Assembly (NCBI GenBank): GCA_029379385.1
Contig: CM055618.1
Span: forward strand, 5,714,134 to 5,778,133
Length of the DNA: 64,000 nt
Source of the DNA: Quillaja saponaria
Lineage: Eukaryota > Streptophyta > Magnoliopsida > Fabales > Quillajaceae
Direction of reading: 5' to 3'
The translations under genes and the position numbers were made by a program. Below, one piece after another: positions 51,108 to 60,921 of the stretch. Position 1 is the first letter of the stretch. Each line of letters opens with the position of its first letter. The notes under the pieces were generated by a model. It was not told the origin of the DNA. It ran no database searches and saw only the letters and a list, made by a program, of their open reading frames with translations.

Positions 51108-51400
51108 CCAGGGGGAGGGGTATTGTTGACACCCTAAAATATAAGTCATGAGATTCGACGAGGAGGCTAAAAGGGGCTTCTCAAAAATTGCCAAATATGG
51201 TGATTCCCAATGAAGGACAAATTGGTTACATGACTGTCGAAAAATGATGCAAAGGCCGAAGTGTCAACAATAATGGTTCATTCGATGACTGAAAATTAAT
51301 CTAGAAAGATTCGGCTTTAACTTTGGCTACGACCATGGTTCATCTGATGATTGAAAATTAATCCAAAGAGATTCAGCCTTAACTTTTGCTAAACGAAATC
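51108..51400 (+). mobile_element. Polypurine tract and start of a 3' LTR
   Basis: CCAGGGGGAGGGG (51108-51120) is a polypurine tract, and TGTTGACACCC begins four bases later at 51124, as at the internal/3'-LTR junction of many plant gypsy elements. Inside the LTR-like part, a unit of about 61 bases is tandemly repeated (51272-51332 and 51334-51394), each starting ATGGTTCAT. The right end of the LTR was not found. Confidence 0.6.
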
Positions 51401-52089
51401 ATAAGGAGCAGTTAATTTCTAATTAGTTATTTTAAAAATTCTATAAAAAAAATTGCAGTCAAAGGGATTTGAATCCAAAACCTACTAGAAAACCATTTTA
51501 GTAAATTATCACCACAACTTATATTAGTTTTTGCATGTAAATATATTAATTTATTATAAATTTAGAAGTAAATAATAAAAAATTTATTAAATAATATTTA
51601 CCAAGCTGACTCGAGTTTACGAGTCAAGATTAGTAAAAATTGAACTCAACTTGTTTTACTAAAAGAACTTAAGATCGGCTCGTATAGAAAATGATTCAAG
51701 CTCGATTTGAGCCTTTAACTAGTAGCTCACCATTGTCACCTCTAATCAATACACAATCCATACTTTTTATCGTTATTTACCTTTAAGCTTTGTGCAATTT
51801 ACATTATGTTTTAGGATTGCTAGTTTTCCTCAGATCATTCTTCTTGACACTAACCTAACCTCTAGTACTTTGTACTAGGGTTTTGAATCAATAATCTTCT
51901 CAAGTTATTCATAATCGTTTAATTGCTTGAAATAGTTTCTTGATATGCCGTTGTTCTTATTGCCAGAAATAGAAACCATATACCTATAATATTTTAAAAG
52001 CAAACAAAACTATTAATTGGCATTAAAAAATGGGAAAAAAAGAATTACCATATATATTCTCCTGGACTAGTTTCCGTCTTCTAGTCTAA
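51401..52089. other. AT-rich spacer before the third PAP copy
   Basis: No gene and no PAP exons 1-4 were found here, so the third PAP copy is truncated at its 5' side. Confidence 0.4.
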
Positions 52090-52346
52090 TGCATCTCACG
52101 TTGAAATACATTGTATACACTTTTGGGTTTACTATAGAATGTAACAAAAATGGTCATTGGTCATCGTACAATCAAAACTGCTAGGCATCATGGTGTTACT
52201 TAAGAGCTTGAAAAACAACTTCGCCTAATTTTTATGATAATTACATAATCAATCTTTACAAACTAAAGCATCAGTCAAATATTATATTTGATTTTTAGGA
52301 AAATATTGTTGATATTTAATTGAATGAGCATAATCATTGCTTGAAA

Positions 52347-52732
52347 TATTGGAAGCATAATAGGCTCACAGGAATATATTACTAATAAACTTTGATTACA
52401 TAACTCACACAACAAAGCACTCTTACAAAAAATATTTCTCTCACACAAACTTGGTGTTTCAACACTCAAGTATTTTTTCTCTTCTCTCTATACTAGCCAT
52501 GGCTAGCTTTTCCTCTCTTTTTTATGCTATTACACTACCTCTGCTCTACATACACAAATTAATAACATAAGTCCTAGCTATAGGACATGGTCACCTCCAT
52601 ACTTGTCTAAAGTTTTTTTGCCTTATCCGAATTGCTAAATAATACTTATCTTAGTCAAATGATCCTATTTCCTAGATAATGTTTATCTAGTCAAATAGGT
52701 TTCTTAATGGTGAAAGGCTTTGAATTTTAACA
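52347..52732 (-). repeat. Left (3') LTR of the copia element
   Basis: 386 bp, aligned over its whole length with 57195-57580. Its right end TTTTAACA, reversed, gives the LTR start TGTTAAAA. Its left end is slightly mutated (TATTGG against TGTTG in the partner). Confidence 0.9.
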
Positions 52733-52764
52733 CTCTCCCTCAAACCCGATTTGGTTGTAATTTC

Positions 52765-54513
52765 TGTTAGTAGTATGCCCTAAAGCCAATGACATGTGAT
52801 GTTGTGGCATACTATTTTATGTACAATCTTATTCATATTCTTAATAAATATAAGTGGCAAACATTATCATGTATAAGAGTTATTAATTAACCATCGTGAA
52901 CCCAAAGAATTAAAGTAATGGAAATAAGTATCATGATGAGATCATGCTAATGAGATATATTTCCTTTAAGCTTAATTCTTAAATGTTCCTAATCATAGAA
53001 TCACTAAGTAGGGCATTAGTGAATCCAGATAGATTAGTACATATCTAGTTGGCTCAAAGAGTTGAGGGTGGCTGATCTCATAGTCACTTGTGTATGAGAC
53101 ACTAAGACAGATATGTAGGTGCTTATAGAATGAGTTCACTGAACTGACTTAACTGAGAACACCTATATAGAGTTTCTCTACATGTCAATAGGTGGTTCTT
53201 ATGTTACAGTTGTGCAAATAGTCTTTTGACTTGAGACATCATAGTTATCTTGTATGTACATCATTATACTTTGATACTATTTCTGATTCTATTAATGAGT
53301 CACCTAAAAGGTAGTAATTGGGTATAATTACTTGCATAAGGAGGTATGTAAATGTACAATAAAGGATCTATCACTCTTAGTAGAAAAGAGCTAATATCCT
53401 ATGTGGTTTATAAAAAATTTAACTCAAAGTCTATGGCCATAGCAAGGTGGATATTAGAATATGAGTTTCTAATTTTCCCAATAAAGTTATAATCTTAAGA
53501 CACATATGATTAAATTTTCCTTATTAGACACATATGATTAAATTTAGGGTTTGACATTATTTTCATACCCAAATATATTTAATCAGGATATTGCGTGATA
53601 GAAGGATTGAATTGCATGGTAACTGTTAATAGAAAGGTTCAAAAGATTCATAGCCATATTCATACTATTATGGGTAGTCATCATGTGCTGCTAGGCACCA
53701 ATTTTGACTTGTAGGAAACCCTGATAATGAATTAATTATCTATAAATGATTAATTAATTAAAGAGTGAATTAAAAAGAGTTTTACTTTAAATAATTAGAA
53801 TAAGTTTTAATTTAATTGGACAGGGTCCAGTAATAAATATGTAAAAATTACTTGCCTATTGCCATCAATAGTTTTGAATTTAAGGGGTCACACACAAAAT
53901 GATGATATTCAATTAAGGAGAGTTTTGGGGCAATCATGTAATTATTATAGTTTGTTAGGCATTAGATTTAATTATGATTAAATCCTAATATTAGTATAAT
54001 TTCTAATGTGTTAGGATTGTCCAATACATAAGGAGGTGGCTAGTTTTTATAAAATATAAGACTTAACAAACTAAAAAGATACAGATAAGAAAAATAATTG
54101 TACGTACTGTACAGAGAGCCAAAAATCCATATGATGGATTTCAAGCCAATGAGAGTTTCTAAATTACAAGAGAGATTCAGAAACTTGTGCTAGCACACAA
54201 GGAATCTCTTGGTAACCCTTTTCATCTTCAAGCATGAAGATCCTTAGTTGGATTTGTTCGTGTGAATACACTTAGAGACGGGACACCTGTGTCGTTGCTG
54301 TGCTCTTGATGAATCAACAAAGGAGTGAAGGCCAAATCAAGAATATGACAAAAGAATTAAAAGCCTCAGAGGTACACAGTTCTGTACTTATTTAATTGTT
54401 AACCTATAATTAAGATATTTCATATAATCATAAGATGATTTTGGGTTAAAGGAATCAAAAATTTTAAATTCCGCTGCACATATAATTGCCATATTTTACA
54501 TTGATTTCTAACA
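52765..54513 (+). mobile_element. Solo LTR (1,749 bp), family S, copy 2, nested in the copia element
   Basis: Same family as 17527-19252: it begins TGTTAGTAGTATGCCC and ends TTTCTAACA. The 5-base target-site duplication ATTTC is perfect (52760-52764 and 54514-54518). It lies between the polypurine tract and the RT leader of the copia element that itself disrupts PAP exon 6. A short block near 53490-53540 (CACATATGATTAAATTT) is duplicated within this copy but not in the other, which accounts for part of the length difference. Confidence 0.93.
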
Positions 54514-57194
54514 ATTTCTTCATTCATGGTCTTCTTCCAATTCTTATCTTCAATAGCCTTTTTATATGTTTCGGGATCACACTTTGCCATTAAACAATAT
54601 AATGAATAATCAAATGTTGTCTGCACAGGTTCTATAGCATCATAAATGTCATCCAAATTCCTCATTTTGTAGGTATTTTTCCTGAATTGTTGTTGCTTGA
54701 CGTCATTGGTGCAGATGCAGAAATTGTAAGAGTAGGACTTTGTGGAGGATTTTGAACATCACCTTACTTATCTTGCATGTCAGAGTCGTCGTAGTCATCG
54801 TCATCGTCATCGTCATCATAAAAAAACAGTCCTTCAACTTTCTTTTCTTCTTTGTTCCATCTTCAGTAATCTACTTCATCGAACTCAATATCTCGTGAAA
54901 TGATCACCTTCTTGGTCAAAGGATTGTGCAATCTATATGCCTTACTCCTTTTGTTACAGCCAATAAAGATGCATTTCCCTCCTTTGTCATCTAGCTTTTT
55001 TCTCTTATGATTAGAAATATAGACATATAAAATGCACCAAAAAATTTAAAGATGTCCAACTGTTAGTTTGCTACCACTTCATGCTTCATTTGGCATCTTG
55101 AATCGTACACTCTTTGTCAGACATTGATTCAACAAATAAACAGCACATAAAACTGTTTCATCGTAAAAAGTTCTCTGTAAGTGCTTTTCCTATCAAGAAT
55201 TGTGCAATTTTTTTCTTTTTGCAATGGCATTTTGTTATGGCATATATAAGGTTATTAACTGGTGAATGATTCCATGCTCTTTCAAGAAACTTTCAAACAA
55301 CTTTGAGGTGTACTCGCCTCCTCTATATGTTATGAGTATTTTCAAATTCTGCCCACTTTATTTTTCTGTCATTGCTTTCAACTCATTAAATTTATGAAGG
55401 GCCTTTAATTTTTCTTTAAGAATATATATCCATCTGTTTTTGCTAAAATCATCAATAAAAGTAAGGTAATACTTTTTTCCTCCAAGTGATGGTATGTCAA
55501 ATGGATTAGCTATATCAGAATGAACAATATCCAAAGGCCTTTGGCTCTTTATGATTTTCCAACTTCAAAACTTTGTCTATGTTTTTTTTCCTTTAATGCA
55601 GGCTTTACACAATTGATCTGGTCGATCAATTTTTGGCAACTCATTCCCCACCTTTGCTCTCGATAATAACTTCATGCTTGTAAATCTAAGATGACCTAAC
55701 CTTGAATGCCACAATCATGAATTATCTTTAATAACAAACTTCATGCACTTCATCACTTATGTCTAGACATCAAGTGTGAATAGGCAATTCTTTGTTATAT
55801 CAACTTTAGCAATTAATTCTCCATTTTCATTTCTGACGTTGAGAGAGCGATCCTTCATATGTATGTCATACTCCTTTTCTAGGAACTAGCCAAGATCAAT
55901 GATATTACTTTTCAAAATAGGTACATAAGAAGCATCATTATATACTTCTTGTATTTATTCTTTAAGGTAGTCATAAGTTTACATTTGCCTTTAATTGAAA
56001 TCTTTAATGAGTCACCAAAAGTAACTTCTCCTTAGATTGTATCATCCAAATCCGTAAATAGCTATTTTCAACCGCACATGTGGTTGCTGGCACCAGTGTC
56101 GAGATACCAAAATTTTTTTTGCATTCTTCATTTTTCTGTAAGTGAGGAAAATAGCAGATTTCTTATTTTTGTCTTCAACTACTACAAGATGATTTTTTCC
56201 TTCATCTTAGGAGCTGATCTGCACTCATAACTAAAATGGTCATACTTGTTGCAATTATAATACTGCAAATGAGATTTATCATCTCGTCGTTGAAATCTGC
56301 CTCTTCCTCAACCTCTGGATCCTCGACCACGACCATGACCACAACCAAATGTTTGATAGCCTTCATTTGTCTGGCTTCTTTCAAAAGATTGTCTACCACA
56401 TTCATGTCCACCGCATCCACATCTGTTGCCACCACGATTTCCTCTATCTCATCCATAACTGCTGCTGCTAGCTTGATTTTCATCTACAGATAACTTGTTT
56501 TGCAAAGCTTGCTCCAAGTTACTTATATTTTCATTCTAGTTCATTCTTTGCTCAAGAGCTTGAGGGTTCTCTTCAAGCTCACCAATAGAAATTTGTGACA
56601 AATCTTTCGATTTTTTTGTGGCAATAATGATATAGTCAAATTTTCAAGTCAGCGAACGTGGGAGTTTTTTTATAACCCTGACATCATCAAGAGTTTCTCC
56701 ATTTCTTTTCATCTTTTTTACCACCATTTTTAGATGAGTGACATAATGTGCAATAGTTTTTTAAAATTTTCATTTTTAACATCTTAAATTCAGCTCTCAG
56801 TGATTGGAGTTGTACCTGTTAGCCTTTTTGACTCCTTGTAGAGATTTTTGCAGAATCTCCCACGCCTTCGATGTATTCGTGTCTGAAATTGTTTCAAAGG
56901 TTGATTCGTTAACTCCTTGAAAAATAATGAACAAGGCCTTCTTTTCATTCTTACGTGCTTCCTTCAATGCTGGCTTCTAGATTTGGTAAAGTTGCCTTGG
57001 TAGTTTCATTTGCAGGCTCAGTGTACCTGTCTTTAACAATTTCTAATAAATCTTATGAACCAAGTAGAACCTTCATTTTGATGCTCTAGTTCCTATCATT
57101 TGTCTTTATTAATTTTGGGATTTGAGGTTGAATCATGTTGCCCATCTCTTCACGTTCTTGATATGTAGACATGAACTTTGGCTCTGATTCCACT

Positions 57195-57580
57195 TGTTGA
57201 AGCATAATGGGTTTAGAAGAATATATCACTAATAAACTTTGATTACAAAACTCACACAACAAAGCACTCTTGAACAAAATATTTCTCTCACACAAAGATG
57301 GTGTTTCAACATTCAAGTATTTTTCCTCTTTGCTCTCTATACTAGCTGCAATTAGCTTTACCACTCTTTTTTATGCTATTACACTACCTCCACTCTAGAT
57401 ACACAAATCAATAGCATAAGTCCTATTTATAGGATATGATCACCTACATACTTGTCCAAAGCTTTTTTGCCTTATCTAAATTACTAGATAATGCTTATCT
57501 TAGTCAAATGATCCTATTTACTAGATAATGCTTATCTAGTCAAATAGGTTTCTTAATGATGAAGGGTTTGAATTCTAAAA
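57195..57580 (-). repeat. Right (5') LTR of the copia element
   Basis: 386 bp partner of 52347-52732. It begins (plus strand) TGTTGAAGCATAATG and ends CTAAAA, where the partner has TTAACA. The primer-binding site follows directly on its left side. Confidence 0.9.
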
Positions 57581-57639
57581 TGAAACACATGATTGATAGG
57601 TAAGATTGTGTTCTAAAAATAAGCAACTAATTTTTAGGT

Positions 57640-58700
57640 TTTCCCTCAAGAAAAAGAAAAATAAGCGAACTTGGGATTTGTCAAAGAATGATATGTTCTC
57701 TACAAGATCGGCCTATCACTCTCTCACGAACAATTATGATCAGATGGGCGATATGATTTGGAAAGGTATTTGGCGTTAGGATTGTCCTCTTCGGGTCAAC
57801 CTTTCCTTTGGAAGCTAGCTCATGATGGTCTATTGACAAATGTGAAATGGGCTAGCCGAATAGATGGAGCTTCGAAATTATGTGGGGATTGTGCCATGCA
57901 AACTGAAACAACCCTACATGCCCTCAGGGAGTGCCCTAGGGTGAAGTAATGCTGGATTTGTCATGAGTAAAGGTCGTCTTGAGGCCCATTTCTTTACCCG
58001 TAATCTAGAGGATTGGCTTAAGTTTAATCTGTGTTCATCTAAGGATTTGTATGGCAGCAACTGGGTGACATTATTTGGTATAACTATTTGGTTGCTTTGG
58101 AAGTGGAAGAGTAGTTCTTATTTTGATACTACCCGTCATTGGCCTTCGAAAATAGAACCAGCCATTCGTGGGTATATATATGCATGAACATCATATGGCA
58201 GCTGCAACTTTACGCTTGGCTTCTCCTAATACTCAGAAAACAATGTCAAAAGTTAAATGGATAACTCCACCTTTGGGTTGGATGAAGGTCAATATTGATG
58301 GGGCATCACGAGGAAATCTTAGGAAAACTAGTGCAGCAGGGATTTATAAGGGATAGTAAAGGTTAATCGTAGTTTGGTTTTGGGAATAAAACTTGGTTGT
58401 TGTTGTTTCATTAAACTTTGGCTCAAGGACTCCTAACTGCTTGGAATAGAGGTTACCGGAAGGTTATGGTAGAAACTGACTCACAAGTGTGATCTCACTT
58501 GTTACTAAGGATGCTAATCAATCGAATGCACATTAACCTCTTATTAAAGATAATAAAAAGCTCCTATCCAGAGACTGGGAGATTAGTTTGGGACATGGAT
58601 ACTGTGAGGTGAATCATGTAGCAGACAAGCTAGCAAATATGTGTAGATAGTTCCGGGGTTGCTTGAAAATATAGATTAGCCATTTCCTCTTCGTAGTTAT
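57640..58700 (+). mobile_element. LINE 3' fragment in intron 6 of the third PAP copy
   Basis: Shows zf-RVT-type text in changing frames (WKGIW near 57760, then TLHALRECPR near 57915). It goes on with WLLWKWKSS near 58100 and the RNase H motif NIDGASRGN near 58290, with a later EVNHVADKLAN-type end near 58610. The flanks are PAP intron 6 sequence: AATAAGCAACT at the left, and CAGTTTCTCTGAAGAACAATTTC at the right, matching intron 6 of the second copy. It is 5'-truncated and full of stops. A target-site duplication was not clear. Confidence 0.85.
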
Positions 58701-59439
58701 TTGTATTTCCATTTTATCGAAAATTCAGTTTCTCTGAAGAACAATTTCTCATATATGGTTTATGTAATTGATGCAGTGGACTCAATTTCTAACAAGTGGA
58801 GGTGGTTCAAAGGCACGGACGGGTGATATTAAGCGGTGGAATCCAAAGGAATTGGAGCTGTATAATGACGGACAAGGTTTCATGTCAATGCAAATCACTC
58901 AAAGCAAGGCAGATATCTCATATTCTATGATGTTTTTGGCAAGGTTCTGCACAAATGGAGCTGCTATGAAGACCTTGATACTGTATCTTGATCATGAAAG
59001 TTGAACTACACTATTCCATTAAAATTGTAATTAAAATTATTACACAGAAAACAGAAAGTGCGAAATAACATCCTAAACCTAGCGAAGAAAGTTTAGTCTC
59101 AGTGTCATAGACACTCGTTCGATTGTACATTATATAAAGATTGATGGGTTATCCAGTATGCTAAGCTCAAACAAATTTCTTTGCGTAACTTCCAGGCATT
59201 GTCTTCCCATTCAGCAAATGCAGCCACAAAATTTATCCGGTCAAAACGATGCACTTAATTCTCTCTGCAAGTCATGCTTAGAAAACTGTCTTAGCCAATT
59301 CAATGTCCTTAAGTAGAGATTTCAGGTCATTAAATTTTTCTGTCTGTGACTTAGACAATTCTACTATCTTACTGGTGTCTCCACGACCTTTAAAAGACTG
59401 CAAAGCAGAGGCTTTCCAATAGTAGAAATGCACAACCTG

Positions 59440-60125
59440 TTAGAATATCGTCAAACAGTTCATAATAAGGAATAATGACAAATAATCATACAAGGACAAG
59501 TAATAGTGTCAAACAATGTGAAGCCCCCCAAAAATGGTCATTGCCCTGTGTTTCCCAAAATAGAATTTTATAGTGGACGACATCAGTGAGAAATGGTTTG
59601 CTTTCGATTAGAAGCAACTTTTGCCACTGTCATGATGGTCTTTAGGTAACTATTGTATGTAAATGGATGATCGATGCCAATTGGACGGAGTTTTATGCAA
59701 CTGAAATGGACCACTTGGTGAAAATAAAAAATCCGCAGGTTGAGGGTAACTGTTGGAGCTATAATTCTTCATCCTATTTCAGATATTGACTATCCATTAT
59801 TTAAGGAGAAAATTATTCAAATGTTTAGCACATCAATCAAGGACAGAAAGACAACTAAGAATTCTAAATTATTAAGCCAAGTTGTGTTTACCAGGAAAAC
59901 ATTTCTCAGCTCCATTTGGATGGGAAGAAACTCTTACTCTAGGACACTTCGAAAACCATTGAAGAAAAAGAAGCATCAGAATGGTCTATTAGCAAGATTA
60001 CTGGCTAAAGTACCATGTAAGAAAAACAAGCATCAGAATGTTTCTCTCACGCCTTCAAAATATGATAATGCATGACTAATACTATCAATAAAATGGACTA
60101 CTAGCAAGATTACTGGCTAAAGTAC
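59440..60125 (-). other. Intron of the hydroxylase-like gene with a short repeated phrase
   Basis: The phrase CTAGCAAGATTACTGGCTAA, followed by AGTACC, occurs at about 59990 (with TTAG for CTAG) and again at about 60100, where it overlaps the exon's donor site on the minus strand. The plus-strand open stretch 59740-60075 has no recognisable domain and is treated as chance. Confidence 0.45.
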
Positions 60126-60477
60126 CCGAGGCGCATGCAGAGTATTGACAAATTCATGGTCAAACAACTCAGTTCCCCTGGTCAATCGTAGTGGCTCTGT
60201 CAGTAATAGGGAGGCATCTGAATCACAATTATTGTCTCGAACCAACATCATACCCAAGGACATGCAATCTTGCGCAACATATATTAAACCCAAATGAACA
60301 TCAGAAGCTTGGTCCTGTCAAAACCAGTACATATTACTGGATGCTGCCAAAGGTATGCATGAATCAGGCATACTACAATGTAATAGGTTATTTGAGAAAA
60401 GGGAATTGAGCTTGACATCCCCCTCATGGGAAGCACCGCTGAACCATAATATAAGTGAGTCTTTCTCCACCAGTAAT

Positions 60478-60921
60478 CTGTCAAAAAATCACTTAGCATT
60501 AGAAAAAATGAAGATGGCCGTTAATTGATCCAACTTATTGGGAGAGGATATCATAAAATGATCCTAGAATCATATTAGATGAAGTGGGCATTCTTGAATA
60601 TCAAAACCTCAAGTTGCTGAAGGTAACAAACCATTTTGATAAATAGGTCTATTTTTTACAATATTTGCGGATACAATGATATGCCCCACATTGTAAAGGA
60701 GACTCTTTATTTTTACTACAATTTCTTTATCCCCTACTGACAAAGAAATTTGAGAATTGTGAAGTGTTCTTGATGCCACAGTGCATAATTCTAGTCTTAT
60801 TGAGGACTCTATGCCTTCAAGCAACTTCAGGTCTTAGTTGATATAAAAGTGTATAAAAGAGGGCAAAAGATAGGCATAGAAAAAGGATAAACAATGAACC
60901 AGAGTTAAGAGGGAATAATTC
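60478..60921 (-). other. Intron sequence of the hydroxylase-like gene, one unassigned open stretch
   Basis: A 71-codon minus-strand open stretch (60824-60609) contains SLSVGDKEIVVKIKSLLYNV and GHIIVSANIVKN. It looks protein-like but was not recognised and lies between two assigned hydroxylase exons. It may be an unrelated exon fragment or chance. Confidence 0.3.

Larger units (their letters stand above)
52347..57580 (-). mobile_element. Ty1/copia retrotransposon with two LTRs, internally deleted, nested solo LTR
   Basis: Both LTRs are 386 bp: 52347-52732 (3' LTR on the minus strand) and 57195-57580 (5' LTR). The flanking target-site duplication is TGAAA (52342-52346 and 57581-57585), in PAP exon 6. 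The primer-binding site at 57180-57192 reads, reversed, TGGAATCAGAGCC, one base off the usual initiator-Met-tRNA site; the polypurine tract is next to the left LTR (52733-52745). The minus-strand internal region has gag near 57150 (MGNMIQPQIPKL), an integrase core (YLTFIDDFSK, RGGEYTSKLFE, IAKRKK) between 55500 and 55200, and the RT leader at 54665-54520 (DIYDAIEP, KKTMNEEI). Most of RT and RNase H are missing. Stops are scattered throughout. It is not autonomous. Confidence 0.93.
52090..58992 (+). pseudogene. Third purple acid phosphatase copy, exons 5-7 only, interrupted twice
   Basis: Homology to the second copy starts in intron 4 near 52090. Exon 5 (about 52133-52245) has lost its first third, but VIGHRTI and HHGVT remain. 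Exon 6 starts at 52299 and is cut after CLK at 52346 by a 5.2-kb copia element; it resumes at 57586 and ends at a GTAAG donor after 57599. The metal-binding GHDH is changed to EHNH, and a TAA lies in frame before it. Intron 6 holds a LINE fragment. Exon 7 (from about 58777) keeps [19 protein letters not shown] and DGQGFMSMQITQSK, but a one-base insertion near 58915 shifts the frame before the end. It is certainly nonfunctional. Confidence 0.93.

Noticed and set aside
56236..56493. Plus-strand 85-codon open stretch rich in Ser/Thr/Ile
   Set aside because: It is the antisense of the copia gag/zinc-knuckle linker on the minus strand and has no own domain.
57086..57364. A 92-codon minus-strand protein
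   Set aside because: It reads from the 5' LTR through the primer-binding site into the gag start, so only the last part is a natural gag leader.
59740..60075. A 111-codon plus-strand Lys-rich protein
   Set aside because: It lies in an intron on the opposite strand of the hydroxylase-like gene, includes part of a short tandem repeat, and has no recognisable motif.
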